Notes under the pieces: generated by a model | What the model saw: the letters and a program-made list of their open reading frames with translations, nothing else | Database searches by the model: none | Told to the model about the DNA's origin: nothing | Shown: positions 1 through 30,699 of the stretch, one piece after another | Layout of the letters: the number at the start of each line of letters is the position of its first letter | Numbering within the stretch: the first letter of the stretch is position 1 | Made by a program: the position numbers and the translations under genes | Origin: Amphiduros pacificus | Lineage: Eukaryota > Annelida > Polychaeta > Phyllodocida > Hesionidae | Direction of reading: 5' to 3' | NCBI GenBank assembly: GCA_949316495.1 | Contig: OX439004.1 | Coordinates: 36,276,904 to 36,340,903 of the forward strand | DNA: 64,000 nucleotides

Positions 1-1244
1 AAATATCTTTTTATCTTTTGCACGAACAAGACATTCAGCTTGATTATACTTTACTTACCAAAATTATTGGGCAAAACATAGACGTTCATAGTCTGGATTT
101 CTTAACTTAACATCAATTATGATATCTTAATAATGACACTTGCTTAATAATACATATCAATCATAACTATTTCTGGATAAGTTTAAGCTCACCACGCCTG
201 AGCAGTATATGGAGCCATAGTGTTGGGCTCTGTGGGTGCATGGGTCCGTGGGTCTGTCTGTCAACAGATTTTGACATTTTGCTATCTTATCAGCAACCTA
301 ATACAGGCTTCACATTTTCTATCTCACATGCATCCCATGAAGGCAAAAATAGGATGACTTCAGCTATGACCTTGACTCGGTTAAAGGCTTTAAATTGTAA
401 CCAAAATCTTATATTGTAACCAAATATTTTGACATTTTGCTATAACTTGCTATATCTTAAAGGCACTGGCCTACTGACCTACTGATAATTAAGATGTCTG
501 CTGTCCCACTCATTGTCTACAACAAATTGGCACACACTCTTCTGTGGCTCCTGTCATGCATATATCAGGTCTTATACCCCAGTCACATTCATTCCAATTT
601 CGAACATTTGTTCCAATTTCCCAAAAGGTGCTGAGGCAATGGATTTTTTTTCTCCAAAATTGGTTGTCAACCTAGGGCACCTTTAGATGGCCTGATGTCT
701 GGAAAAATTTGAAGTGTCCAGGCAATTGTGTGGTCAGCGCTCAGGTAGCTGTGCAGTGCCCACCGATATCTAATGTGACAAATATGACAACATTTCTGGC
801 ACCCAGGACTTAATAGGCAGATTTGTTGTCATCTTATCACATTTACAAAATATTCAAAGATCAGGTCATATTTCTTGTCCCCCAACAATTTATCGTGTTC
901 AGAAAAAGGGACAGAAACCAGAAGGCAGTCTCTGACAATACCCCTTCAGTAAAATTTGCTGGGGTAAAAATCTTTATCAATATAAAATTGATATTCCTAC
1001 ATATATACATACTTTTAATAAAGATATTAATTATATCATACTCCATGTACAATTATGATGCTATAATTTGATAATAGTCCTCAATATATTCTACATATTT
1101 TGCTCCAAGTCTCTTCCCAGATTCTATATACATTTGACTATTTTTTGCTTTATTCTTTGAAGGCCAGCAAGAAAAAGTATTGCTCCTCCTTGCTGCCTTC
1201 CCCTATTTTTGGTGAAGAAATAATACTGCCAAGTGCCCTTCCAA

Positions 1245-1340
1245 AGAAAAAATAGTTCCAGGCATAACTGTGTATGGACTGATTCTGTGACCTCTCAGAA
1301 AAAATAGTTCCAAGCATAACGGTGTATGGACTGATTCTGG
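1245..1340. repeat. 52-bp tandem duplication
   Basis: A segment starting AGAAAAAATAGTTCCA at 1245 recurs at 1297 with a few substitutions; both contain GTGTATGGACTGATTCTG. Confidence 0.8.
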
Positions 1341-2953
1341 GAAGGTGATATTTTTATGCAATAATATGTCTAATATACATGTGAAGTCTCATAATATTAG
1401 CCATCAATGCTTCTTGGTAAGTGCTTTTTTATCCTTGAATAGTTATGGAGAATTTGACCCCTCCAAATTTTATGTTATTCTGCTATATCTTAAGTTAGTT
1501 CAGTCAAAATTTGGATGCCCTGAGAGGCTGCCCACATTAACATTTCAGTGGCTGAAATTTTGAGGATCTATATTTCAAAATTTGTAAGCATTAGGAATCT
1601 GCTTTGTGGCATGATAGTAGGCATCTATATGAAGACTATTTGGAACTGCATGTTGCAATCATAGATCATATATATTGGTCTTAGATTTTAGTCCAAAATT
1701 TTAAAAAAAAACATCCTCGCGCCCATGAAAATTGAGTTTTTAGAGGTTTCTGTTGTAGCAGAAACTGTAATATCAGAATGGATGGTGAGTTTCTATGTAG
1801 GGATTTCCCATAAAAAGAACCAGGTTTCTAGAAGACATATTTTAGCCCAAATGAGCATGGTAAAATAAGGATTTATTTTTATAGCAATATTCGACTACAG
1901 ACGACCCCCCCTTTTTGAAAGCCAGTGTTCAAAAAGTATGCACAGAATAGAGTTGCACTTTTGGGATCCCACTTAATACATGCCTATGATGAAATGACTG
2001 AAAAGTAATGAATTTCTAAGGTGATGACTGTTTAAAGATTGCATATTCTTGGACTTTTGATGTGGTATCCGTCTATGGTGAGGTAGTATTTATTTATGTC
2101 CTGGCCTTCTAACATATGCGAAATTGTAAAATAATATAAAACAGTACCTATAGTATACAACAATTATTTAGTGAAATTATTTTTTTATTTCCTGAAGACA
2201 TTGTGCCTCTATTAATTATTTACAAAGTTTGGAATAACATTCAAATATTTCATTAGAGTTCATAAGGTATTTCTGATAGATAAACAATACAAAATGTTAA
2301 CCTTGTAAATCTTATTAGATCATTTACATTATGCACAAAACATTTACATAGATTATGACAATTTATATTTTTAATCAGACAAAAAGCTGTGAATGCAAAT
2401 TATGTTGTACATAAAAGTTATACTAAATGGGCTGAATGCCTGTTTCCATCTTGTTTATTAATTAATGATTATATTTCTGAATGTTTTACAGTTTTGGTTC
2501 AGATTATTCTGAATAGATCCAATATATTAGCAAGATGGCCACTGGCAATTGGTCTGTGGCATTATATACCATAATAAAGCAAGGCAAAATACACAAAGGC
2601 CTTGAACAGGTACTCAACACACTTGAGACTATCGATCTATCTTCCCATGGAATCAGTAAATAAACAAGAACTTTGTATCACAGTAAAACCAGAAAAAATT
2701 GCACTGATATATTTCATTGTTTACTTTTACTTCTCAATAAAATGAGACAGAGACTGGCCAGCATCAGTGTCTGTGTGTGTAAAGTGGAAACAGCATTATT
2801 GCAAACAACATTATTGCACCTATCATGTCATGTATGTCATCTGAATACTTCGATTGGCTCATGGGTTAGCACTATCAATAACGGAACATGTTGCCATATG
2901 CCACGAAAGAGTTTTTTTCTTTAAGAAAAGCAATTGTGTTCAGTAATATGTCC

Positions 2954-3043
2954 AACTTAATCTCTAACATAATTCCTGGCACTAATAATTGCACTAATAA
3001 CTTAATCTCTAACATAATTCCTGGCACTAATAATTGCACTAAT
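2954..3043. repeat. 45-bp perfect tandem duplication
   Basis: The segment starting AACTTAATCTCTAACATAAT at 2954 is repeated at 2999 with no difference that I can see. Confidence 0.85.
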
Positions 3044-3691
3044 ATTCTGAATTTAGAATAAAAGTCAATGAGATTGCGTATACTTGAGGTGTAAAAGATG
3101 GCAACAATGTTGTCTGCCGTGTCGATGTTCAGGGCCACTGGTACTTTTGTTTTGGATGCCTCACTGATTCATGTTCAAAATCTTTGGCCAAAAAGAAAGA
3201 AGGAAGAGAAAGCTTGCAATGCATTCCTTGACTTTGAAAACCCTGAGGTAAAAAAATAGGATTTTCTGATTGGTTAATAATCTATCTAAGCCAGAGGAAG
3301 AATAGATGCATGGGAGTGGTGAGGTGTTTGCACATGGTTCGAGTCAAGAGAAGGTGTGAACATCTTTAAATTTTGTGTGGAAAGATGCGATATGGTGTAA
3401 ACCAAATGTAAGAGATCCACACTGGATGTACCAGATTGCTTCATGTTCCACCTACCAGAGAGACATACTTATAGAGGAGAAACCACACTGCTGGGATGGC
3501 AGTCTGAAATCTGGAACCTGGGCTATAATCTCCAATCTATTTGCAGGCCAACAAATGTAAAAACCTTGTTTCCAATAATATGTACAAAAAATAGATTTTC
3601 ACGGTTTGATTTTTTTGCTAAATGTTTTCAAGTATATTGAGATTGAGATATACATGTATATACATGACTTTCTATACATGTCTTTTTGCAT

Positions 3692-3698
<7 letters not shown>

Positions 3699-3736
<38 letters not shown>
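3699..3736. repeat. Poly(A) tract, 38 bp
   Basis: An uninterrupted A run. It could be the tail of an old plus-strand retroposon, but I cannot recognise a body upstream. Confidence 0.8.
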
Positions 3737-3737
<1 letters not shown>

Positions 3738-3964
3738 CATTTTAAGCATTTGTTGTTTTGAACAAGGGTAGGATGGAATCAGAAACAAGCCTCTTCTTTA
3801 AAGCTTTACCAAGGAGTTTGGTATGAACTACATGTAAATGGTTCAATACAGTTTCTAAGCTTTAAAACTAAATTGTGTTACAAGTTCAAATAATCATCAT
3901 AGACATGTAGTGTAAGTAAAATTACAGTAAAAAACAGTTGTCCTTGAAGTGAGTTTTCTATAAT

Positions 3965-22579
<18,615 letters not shown>

Positions 22580-22842
22580 TTTGTATTTATCTGTGTAGCG
22601 AATGAAACTTAAATCGCGTCAAATATACAACATTCCCATTAAGTTCGTCATTTTGTTCACAATCACATGACAAACGTGTTTCCTATCTCTCATGTGGAGG
22701 AAAAGCGATATACTGAGGATAGGGTAGCAGTTGATACCTTGGTGACTTCGTTATGCTTCCGTTCAGTACTTTAGATAGATGAATGTTCAGGCTCAGATCA
22801 GTATTTGCGTCTGTTTTCAAAACTCTCCATTTCAAATGCAAC
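22580..22842. promoter_or_regulatory. Divergent promoter between TMEM106 and LANCL
   Basis: The two start codons face away from each other across 263 bp, so this interval must hold both 5' UTRs and most likely one bidirectional core promoter. I see no convincing TATA box at a standard distance for either gene. Placement is inferred from gene geometry, not from motif evidence. Confidence 0.6.
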
Positions 22843-22914
22843 ATGAGTGGCAGAGAATTTACAAACCCTTATCATGAGTACCAAGGAGATGAGTTGTTGA
22901 ATGAACATGGTCAG
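22843..22914 (+). CDS. LANCL1: LANCL coding exon 1
   Basis: Encodes MSGREFTNPYHEYQGDELLN plus EHGQ. I chose the ATG at 22843 because it has A at -3 and places FTNPYHEY near the N-terminus as in known LANCLs. An in-frame ATG at 22783, directly after an in-frame TGA, would add 20 residues but has T at -3. The donor is CAG|GTAAAT. Confidence 0.85.
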
Positions 22915-25900
22915 GTAAATACAAACAAGGATGTTGCTGACTGTCAGACTGACACTGTTTTTCTCACCACAATCTTAGCTCGAGAATCTCTACGAGTAGC
23001 AGTGAATTTGCCTTTTGTTTATTTTGGGCCCGGCGGTAGACTATGCAGTCCAATCTATATATAGATGGACATGTTATTACTGTCTAGCCCGGCGGCCTAA
23101 AAACTGCCCCTAAGCTGCTCAAAAATGTTTAAAATGCAAATAAAATATAGCAGAAAATATCATTAGGAAAGGGCTAGTTATTTAGGGAGTGGATGCCATG
23201 ACTACACAATCTAAGACCATATGGCATAAATTATATTATTTACTATGTAGTTGGTTATTCTCAATCTCAGAGTCCTGGGACAGTTTGACAGTGACACTTG
23301 ACTTGTGTTGCACCTGAATAGCTTGATTTTTTTTAGCACAGATGAGGCACAAATGGGGTGGGTGACTGGCTGTTTTGACCGTTCCCTGACTTGACTGTTC
23401 CCCTGAGTTCTGTACTGTACTCAGTAACTACTTCTTCAATCTTCATGCTCTTTGACCGAGTCTGTTCGATTAATCGATTAAATAACCTAATTTCTACTTT
23501 TACTTTTAAATGTAAGTTTGGCATTTTGGGTCAATTAGCCTTCACAATAGGCTGGTTGCCAATCTCCATGTTGTTTTTTTTCCCCCCATTGAAGAGTACA
23601 CCGGAACTGAACAACTTTACCGGAACCAGAACTGTACAACTCCAATATATTTAATCATTGGTCGGAGAGATTGGCAGGGGGCCTATGGATTTTTCCTGTG
23701 CTTTGAGCCATTTAACAGAGTGACTTGGGCTGACTTCTTGAGGGCTTGCTTCCCCAAGCCCCAGTCGAACTGTGGGACATAATTCCTTCCCCACGGTCAA
23801 ACACCCCACTATTGAACATGAGAACGGTCCAAAACGCCATCAGCCAGTCATAGGGTAACACAGTTTGATGTAATTCCAGCACCTTTCAAAGGACAATAAT
23901 TTTCATGACATCATAAGCATATTGCCATTCTCTCGTGATGCCACTTCTCCTTTCAGTGCCTCTTAGATAACACTCCATATAAAAATAATACCAAGAAAAA
24001 ATGTGTTTCTAAAAGAGGGGTTTAAATTAGGCTGTTGAAGAAATAAGTTTTACAGGTGCAAACTAAACAGTAAATAGGGAGGAAAGGCAAATACCTTTAT
24101 CATTATCATATAATTATTTTATGATTTTTATACATCATGAAGTAAATTAATACTCTCATAATGTAGACAGTGATACAAGATTTTGATACTTTTTATTGGC
24201 CCAAGACTAACAAGATGTTCATCATGTTCATTGAGGGTTTTATTAGTTTTATTTTGTCTAAATCAGATAAATGATGACTTTGGAAAAAAGCTGCATGAAG
24301 AGGTAGAGAGGCAGATGGAAAGGTTGAAGGCAGGCCTTCAAAGGGAAGCAGATCCCCGCGACTACTCTGTCTATACAGGCTCAACAGGTATAAATTTATT
24401 ATACAATTAAGAATGATAAAAAAAGATAAAATAGGACAAAAAAATAAATCAGCTTATATTTTAGAAATCATGCTCCACTATTGAGTGCAGGTCCATTGAC
24501 AATTTGAGGACTGTTATCTGGAAGTGCAAGGTCCAGCGAGTATCCTACATTCCTGGCATTGAACGAATCTCAGATCACTGCGATTGTGAGCTGATGCACT
24601 TTCAGAAGATTTGTGGAATAATACCTGGTAAAAAATAATAAATGTATTATATCAACAACAGGTGTACATTTTACCTTGCAGGACTTTTTCTTATATAATT
24701 TCACAAAATATAATATATATTTTAATGTAGCCAGTAAAATATTAAATTATTGAAGAGTTATGTTTTTGTTTTGACCTTAGTTTTGGGCTATAATTCTCCT
24801 CTCAAACTGTCAGTACTTAGAATTTTAAAGAGGGAAAAGTTGCTGAAAGATACATTAATCATTAGACACCTCAGCATTTGTCAATTTATTCTATATATTC
24901 ACAGGAATCGCCCTTCTTCATCTCCACATGTACAATGCTATTGACAAAGGATCTCAGGAGCGCCACCTGTTGTCTGCATTGGAGATGATAGAACGGCCAC
25001 TGCGACACCTGAAGCACAGGAAGGTGACCTTTATGTGTGGAGATGCTGGACCTCTCGCCACTGCTGCAGTCATTTATGACAAACTAGGCAAAAATGAAGA
25101 AAAAAATGACTGCTTGAAAAGGTACATGTAACAGATGTATAGCATATTACTGGTACATTTATGCTAACTCTAGCTGTCATTATTGGATTCCTAAAGTTCT
25201 GAGTCTATTGTTTCATAAGAAAATAAAGACAATTCCAAGATCTGGAATATTCCATTTTTTATAGAAGTTTGTTCATGAGTGACATCATCTTACCAGCCAC
25301 TTGCACCAAATATATGTTCCATGAAAGAAAAAGACTTCATCAAGTGAGAATAAGTTAAGAAAAGTATGTTTCCTTCTAAAACTACAAATGAGATTACCGG
25401 TAATATATTTTGTGTTTCAGGTTAATAAAGCGACAGAGGGAGGTAGAAGAATCTGATCTGCCAGACGAGTTCCTCTTCGGCAGAGTAGGATACCTGTATG
25501 CCCTTTTATTCGTTCAGCAGCACCTTGGAGAAAGTGCCATAGATCAGGCCGTTATTGACAAGGTGAATTTTCTGGGTTTTTTTTGTGAACAAGCTGTGTA
25601 TTAGATACTAGACTTTTAAAACTCATTTCTTTTTGCAATAAAAATCTTCAGCATGTTGATTGGATTTTTATTATTTCATACAAATTGTCATAAAACAATT
25701 AAACTTTGAATAACTGAATCTGAAATGAATCTACCAATATATCAGGTTTTTTAATTTGGTCTGAAACACACCACATATAATTTTGTTTTTTCTTTGTCAT
25801 TACTAAATAGGCCCAAATTGCTTCTCCTGAAATCTCCTCCGCATATACACACATTCACACCTGCATAAACCATTCAAATTAATCGTAAAGTCTGATATGT

Positions 25901-28900
25901 CACTGGAGTGTAAAAACCTTTGAGAAATATATTGCTTTTTACAAGGCACAAATACCTTTTGGCAAAGACAAATTCCAACTTTAAATTTGTTTTCACCTGA
26001 ACATCTTTGATATAATCTTATTATTGAATTGCAGGTGTATGAGAAAATCATAGAATCAGGACAAGATTTGTCAAAGAAACAGCGTCACATTTCTCCCCTG
26101 ATGTATGAGTGGCATGGCAAAAAGTACCTGGGAGCAGCTCATGGTCTGGTGGGGATCTTGTACACTCTAATGCAGGTTAGTGTCATGGCCAAAGGGACCT
26201 AGGTCTGGATAAAGGTCTGGTGGGGATCTTGTACACTCTAATGCAGGTTAGTGTTATGGCAAAAGGGACCAAGGTCTGGATCATGGTCTGGTGGGGATCT
26301 TGTACACTCTAATGCAGGTTAGTGTCATGGCAAAAGGGACCAAGGTCTGGATCATGGTCTGGTGGGATCTTACACACTCCAATGCAGGTTAGTGTCATGG
26401 CAAAAGGGACCTAGGTCTGGATCATGGTCTGGTGGGGATCTTGTACACTCTGATGCAGGTTAGTGTCATGGCAAAAGGGACCAAGGTCTAGATCATGGTC
26501 TGGTGGGGATCTTACATACTCTGATGCAGGTTAGTGTCATGGCAAAAGGGACCAAGGTCTGGATCATAATGCAGGTTAGTGTCATGGCCAAAGGGACCTA
26601 GGTCTGGATCATGGTCTGGTGGGGATCTTGTACACTCTGATGTAGGTTAGTGTCATGACAAAAGGGACCTAGGTCTGGATCATGGTCTGGTGGGGACCTT
26701 GTACACTCTGATGCAGGTTAGTGTCATGGCCAAAGGGACCTAGGTCTGGATCATGGTCTGGTGGGGATCTTACATATTCCAATGCAGGTTAGTGTCATGG
26801 CCAAAGGGACCTAGGTCTGGATAAAGGTCTGGTGGGGATCTTGTACACTCTAATGCAGGTTAGTGTTATGGCCAAAGGGACCTAGGTCTGGATCATGGTC
26901 TGGTGGGGACCTTGTACACTCTGATGCAGGTTAGTGTCATGACAAAAGGGACCTAGGTCTGGATCATGGTCTGGTGGGGACCTTGTACACTCTGATGCAG
27001 GTTAGTGTCATGGCCAAAGGGACCTAGGTCTGGATCATGGTCTGGTGGGGATCTTGTACACTCTGATGCAGGTTAGTGTCATGACAAAAGGGACCTAGGT
27101 CTGGATCATGGTCTGGTGGGGATCTTGTACACTCTGATGCAGGTTAGTGTCATGGCAAAAGGGACCAAGGTCTGGATCATGGTCTGGTGGGGATCTTGTA
27201 CACTCTAATGCAGGTTAGTGTCATGGCAAAAGGGACCAAGGTCTGGATCATGGTCTGGTGGGGATCTTGTACACTCTGATGCAGGTTAGTGTCATGGCCA
27301 AAGGGACCTAGGTCTGGATCATGGTCTGGTGGGGATCTTACATATTCCAATGCAGGTTAGTGTCATGGCCAAAGGGACCTAGGTCTGGATCATGGTCTGG
27401 TGGGGATCTTACATATTCCAATGCAGGTTAGTGTCATGGCCAAAGGGACCTAGGTCTGGATCATGGTCTGGTGGGGATCTTACACATTCCAATGCAGGTT
27501 AGTGTCATGGCAAAAGGGACCAAGGTCTGGAACATGGTCTGGTTGGGATCTTACACACTCTAATGCAGGTTTGTGTCATGACAAAAGGGACCTAGGTCTG
27601 GATCATGGTCTGGTGGAATCTTGCACACTCTGATGCAGGTTAGTGTCATGGCAAAAGGGACCAAGGTCTGGATCATGGTCTGGTGGGGATCTTACATACT
27701 CTATTCCTATATTCATCTTCAAAATAGACTTATAATCCACGGTTTACAGAAACACCACACAGTGCCCATCATATTGAAGATTTCCAACAGACGAACTTGA
27801 CCTCCAGCGATTAACTATTGGAGTTATGACACATGTCACTGCCTTTCCCAGTCAAAATATCACTTCTTCACTTTTTCCGATATTGCATTTGATGATGTTT
27901 GACGACAATTTATTTTTCTGACAAGCCTTGTGTTGTATGTGGAAAAGAGAGAAGAATGGCTTGTTGAAAACCTGTTGCCAGAGTTCTACCAGAGTCATGA
28001 TATAAATATAAGGGGCAGTGCTTGGACATGGATGTGGGAGTAATGCTGGCTAGTGTCATGGCAAAAGGGACCTAGATCGGAATCATATTTTAAGGCACAG
28101 CCTGAAGTTCCTTTGAAATCTAGATTCTTACACAATCTACTTGTATTCACAATAAGTCTATATACTGTATTATCTCAGAGCAATAATAATGTTATATTGC
28201 ACTCAAATGATTTAGTTCCTTATCTGTTAATGCACTAAAACAAAAAATTCAACCCTAAATCTTACCCATCTGTCAAGACACTAAACAGTACTCTTATCAA
28301 AACCTTTGAAGTAACTCTATGCAAATTATTGATCAAAACTTTATTACTTAGTTAGTCTTAATTAATTAAATCTCTCCGAATTTATTCTTGTCTAAATTTT
28401 GATTTGTTTAAGAAATTCAGTTTGGAGTAATTATTTAGGTCAAAGATCCAAGATACAAGGGGTACCAGGACACGTTGATAAAGCCGAGCCTTGATTACCT
28501 GATGACTCTCCGCTTCCCATCAGGCAACTATCCTTCTTCCATCAGCAGCACCAATGGGGATAGGCTGGTCCACTGGTGTCACGGTGCACCTGGATGGATT
28601 CACTTGTTTGCAACGGCCTACAGGGTAAATTCTTTTTCTTTTATTTCAGTCCAGGTAAATGCTTACCGTAGCCTCCCCAGTTGTATTATATCACTGTGCA
28701 TCTTAATTGATTGATTGTTTGATTGATTGATATTTCATGTGTACATTTTTCTACGAATGGCCTTTACAATTTCAGTACCATCAGCCATTTTTGTAAGATG
28801 CAAAAATATGAAATTAATGTGTCCTGGAAAGAAAACAACCCGTTTCTGTACTTCTACCCAAATATCATACATTAATAGTTTGATAAAAAAAATAAGCATT

Positions 28901-30671
28901 TATGAATGATATGTATGATATTGCTGCAGGCATTTGGAGATGAAAAATATTTGATGGAAGCAAAGTCCTGTGGTGAGGTGATATGGAAAAGAGGCTTGCT
29001 GAGAAAGGGTTATGGAATCTGTCACGGGGTGGCGGGCAACGCGTACGGCTTCCTCACTCTCTATAACCTTACACAGGACCTGAAATATCTCCACCGGGCC
29101 ATCAAGGTAAATAAATCCACACAGGCTAAGTATTCTCTCATATTTTATAAATTTACTTTTATTCAAATAAAAGAGACAAAAAATTCATTGCTGCTATCAA
29201 TATAGTTAGCAATGAAGCCTCTAAAGATTGGAGAGCTGTAATTTCATTTCAAGGTCAAAGTAAGTAACTTTGACCAAACTTCAAACTCATGAAACAACAA
29301 GTTATTAAACTGCCAATTATAAAGATGAGAGCTCTGTTAAAGGAGGGCTGTAATCATGAAAAAGGCCATGTTCTCGTGTTAACACAAAAATGAATTATGA
29401 CAAAAATGAATTGAATATTAAGGGGGGCATAGGCACTGGTTTAACTATGTGTTGTACTTCAGTTTGCAGAATGGTGCTTTGACTATGGGAAGCATGGCTG
29501 CCCTTCTCCTGATCGACCTTATTCCCTATTTGAAGGTCAGTTGATATAGAATTTTGACTTATCAGTTCCACATTATTGTAAAACATAAGTCAAAATATAA
29601 TTGTTAAGACTTAGTAAACTAGGAGAGAATATAATGGTACAGGTAGCCTCAATTGACAATTGACAGTTAATAATGTTACTCATACTTTCTGAAGTATTTG
29701 ATTTTCTCAAGCATTTGATACTAATGATCACCAAATACTGTGATCAAGACATACAGGATAATTGGATAAGCTCTAAATTGGAGAAAATCATACCTAATTG
29801 ATAAGTTACAGTGTATTTATGTGGGTATTACTCCACAAATTTCAGGATTACAATTTTTGTCCACATCTCCTAAAAACTAAAAGACATACATAGGCTCAAA
29901 GGTGCTAGAATCAATGTTAAAATCCTTCTCACTACTTTGAAGGTCCTTAATAGGAAGGCACTTCACTCCCTACTGGATTTACTTGTAGTAAAATCATCAA
30001 GTAGAAATCTGTGCTCTAATAGTAGACTAGACTTGGTTGTCCCCCAGTTCACCCAGCTAAAACTATAAAGGACAGACCTTTCTCAGCCATTGCCCCTAAA
30101 CTCTGGAATGATCTCCCTATTGATAAAGGACCAAGGTCTTACCAGAAGACACATCTTCTCCAAAGTCATTACTTAAATGTGCTATGAACAGCCAATGCCT
30201 GGTATCAGCATTCTATCAGTTCTGTTTTTGTTGTTGTTATTATTTAGTTTGTAATAAAACTAGATTTGAGTAACATAGTAGACTTGTGTGAGACTAAGGA
30301 TGTAGTTCCAAAGTAGATGTAGATGAGTGTTAGGGCGTAAAATATCTTGAGTAAAGGAACATTTTCCTACAGGAAAAATGAGCATATTCATTTAAGGTCA
30401 AAATTAGCCTTGTTTTAAGGGTAAATATATATGATTTTGTGATTACCCTGTAGCCTTGTTTTAAGTGGAGATAGATATAACTGTGATTTGCCTGTAGCCT
30501 TTTTGCAAGGTTAGATAGATATGACTGCAATTTGCTTGTGGCTTTGTTGTAAGGTTAGATATATATAACTGTGATTTACTTGTTCTTATTGCAGGGCTTG
30601 CTGGGACAATATACTTCCTGGTTGACTTGCTGCAACCAAGTAAAGCAAAGTTTCCAGCATTTGAATTGTGA
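22843..30671 (+). CDS. LANCL1: LanC-like protein, LANCL1/2 type (nine coding exons, 401 aa)
   Basis: Exons: 22843-22914, 24267-24387, 24905-25121, 25421-25562, 26035-26175, 28439-28624, 28930-29106, 29463-29535 and 30595-30671. They total 1206 nt, which is 401 codons plus a stop, close to the 399 residues of human LANCL1; all phases match. Seen: FTNPYHEY start, ADPRDYSVYTGSTGIALL, VTFMCGDAGPLA, FLFGRVGYLYALLF, SPLMYEWHGKKYLGAAHGLVGILY, FPSGNYPSS, VHWCHGAPG (zinc Cys 278), GYGICHGVAGNAYGFLTLYN (zinc Cys 324 and His 325), PYSLFEGLAGTIYFLVDLL, and the family terminus AKFPAFEL. The Cys278 to Cys324 spacing of 46 equals human C276 to C322. Known of the family: an alpha/alpha barrel; eukaryotic LANCLs bind zinc and glutathione and add glutathione to dehydrated amino acids in damaged proteins. 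LANCL1 versus LANCL2 cannot be separated here. Intron 5 carries a minisatellite derived from the exon 5 donor. Confidence 0.95.
22915..24266 (+). other. LANCL intron 1
   Basis: No coding, RNA or mobile-element feature recognised. It holds two CCCGGCGG words about 55 bp apart around the short palindrome CTATATATAG. Confidence 0.6.
24267..24387 (+). CDS. LANCL1: LANCL coding exon 2
   Basis: Encodes residues 25-64, INDDFGKKLHEEVERQMERL and KAGLQREADPRDYSVYTGST, with a split Gly65. It matches the QQMERGLKSADPRDGTGYTG region of human LANCL1. The acceptor is AAATCAG and the donor ACAG|GTATAA. Confidence 0.92.
24905..25121 (+). CDS. LANCL1: LANCL coding exon 3
   Basis: Encodes residues 66-136, starting IALLHLHMYNAIDKG and including VTFMCGDAGPLATAAVIYDK, a conserved LanC core motif (human ITFLCGDAGPLAVAAVLYHK). 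The acceptor is TTCACAG and the donor AAAAG|GTACAT. Confidence 0.93.
25421..25562 (+). CDS. LANCL1: LANCL coding exon 4
   Basis: Encodes residues 138-184, including FLFGRVGYLYALLFVQQHLG (human MLYGRIGYIYALLFVNKNFG). The acceptor is TGTGTTTCAG and the donor AAG|GTGAAT. Confidence 0.93.
26035..26175 (+). CDS. LANCL1: LANCL coding exon 5 (founder of the intron 5 minisatellite)
   Basis: Encodes residues 185-231, ending SPLMYEWHGKKYLGAAHGLV then GILYTLMQ. The acceptor is AATTGCAG and the donor ATGCAG|GTTAGTG. The last ~36 nt of the exon and its donor are what is repeated about 21 more times downstream. Use of the first donor keeps the frame into exon 6; reading on meets a TAG eight codons later. 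Confidence 0.92.
26176..27705 (+). repeat. 71-bp minisatellite made of LANCL exon 5 donor copies
   Basis: About 21 tandem units of 71 bp (one shortened near 26560). Each contains the last ~36 nt of exon 5 (ATGGTCTGGTGGGGATCTTG then TACACTCTAATGCAG), the donor GTTAGTG and about 30 nt of intron (TCATGGCCAAAGGGACC then TAGGTCTGGAT). The first unit is the real exon-intron junction at 26175/26176. Every unit therefore carries a CAG|GTTAGT decoy donor. Confidence 0.95.
28046..28085 (+). repeat. Isolated partial 71-bp unit
   Basis: GCTAGTGTCATGGCAAAAGG then GACCTAGATCGGAATCAT lies about 340 bp beyond the array: a detached, diverged unit. Confidence 0.75.
28439..28624 (+). CDS. LANCL1: LANCL coding exon 6 (first zinc ligand)
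   Basis: Encodes residues 232-293. Starts VKDPRYKGYQDTLIKPSLDY, contains FPSGNYPSS and LVHWCHGAPGWIHLF, with Cys278 as the first zinc ligand. The acceptor is TTATTTAG and the donor TACAGG|GTAAAT. Confidence 0.93.
28930..29106 (+). CDS. LANCL1: LANCL coding exon 7 (second zinc ligand pair)
   Basis: Encodes residues 294-352, with GYGICHGVAGNAYGFLTLYN carrying Cys324 and His325, the remaining zinc ligands. The acceptor is TTGCTGCAG and the donor AAG|GTAAAT. Confidence 0.94.
29463..29535 (+). CDS. LANCL1: LANCL coding exon 8
   Basis: Encodes FAEWCFDYGKHGCPSPDRPY then SLFE, with a split Gly377. It matches FAEWCLEYGEHGCRTPDTPF of human LANCL1. The acceptor is TGTACTTCAG and the donor GAAG|GTCAGT. 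Confidence 0.93.
29880..30200 (+). mobile_element. LINE 3' end remnant (reverse transcriptase ORF C-terminus)
   Basis: In LANCL intron 8, three-frame reading gives ALHSLLDLLVVKSSSRNLCS at about 29956-30017 and, in another frame, KDRPFSAIAPKLWNDLP and then a stop at 30184-30186. The 'DR-FS--AP-LWN-LP' block is the usual C-terminus of CR1/L2/Jockey-group LINE polymerases. The frame changes between the two blocks, so it is dead and 5'-truncated. It has the same orientation as LANCL. Confidence 0.75.
30595..30671 (+). CDS. LANCL1: LANCL coding exon 9 with stop
   Basis: Encodes GLAGTIYFLVDLLQPSKAKF then PAFEL and TGA at 30669-30671, matching the LANCL C-terminus GMAGTIYFLADLL...ARFPAFEL. The acceptor is TTATTGCAG. 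Confidence 0.94.
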
Positions 30672-30699
30672 ATTAAATGAACACACTCCTGATAAACCT

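Larger units (their letters stand above)
1..3964. other. Non-coding flank, no gene recognised
   Basis: AT-rich sequence downstream of the TMEM106 stop. Open frames here are short and resemble no family I know. It holds two small tandem duplications (listed separately) and an A-run. It may contain the TMEM106 3' UTR at its right end. Confidence 0.6.
24388..26034 (+). other. LANCL introns 2-4 between exons
   Basis: Intervals 24388-24904, 25122-25420 and 25563-26034 are AT-rich introns with no further feature recognised. Confidence 0.6.
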
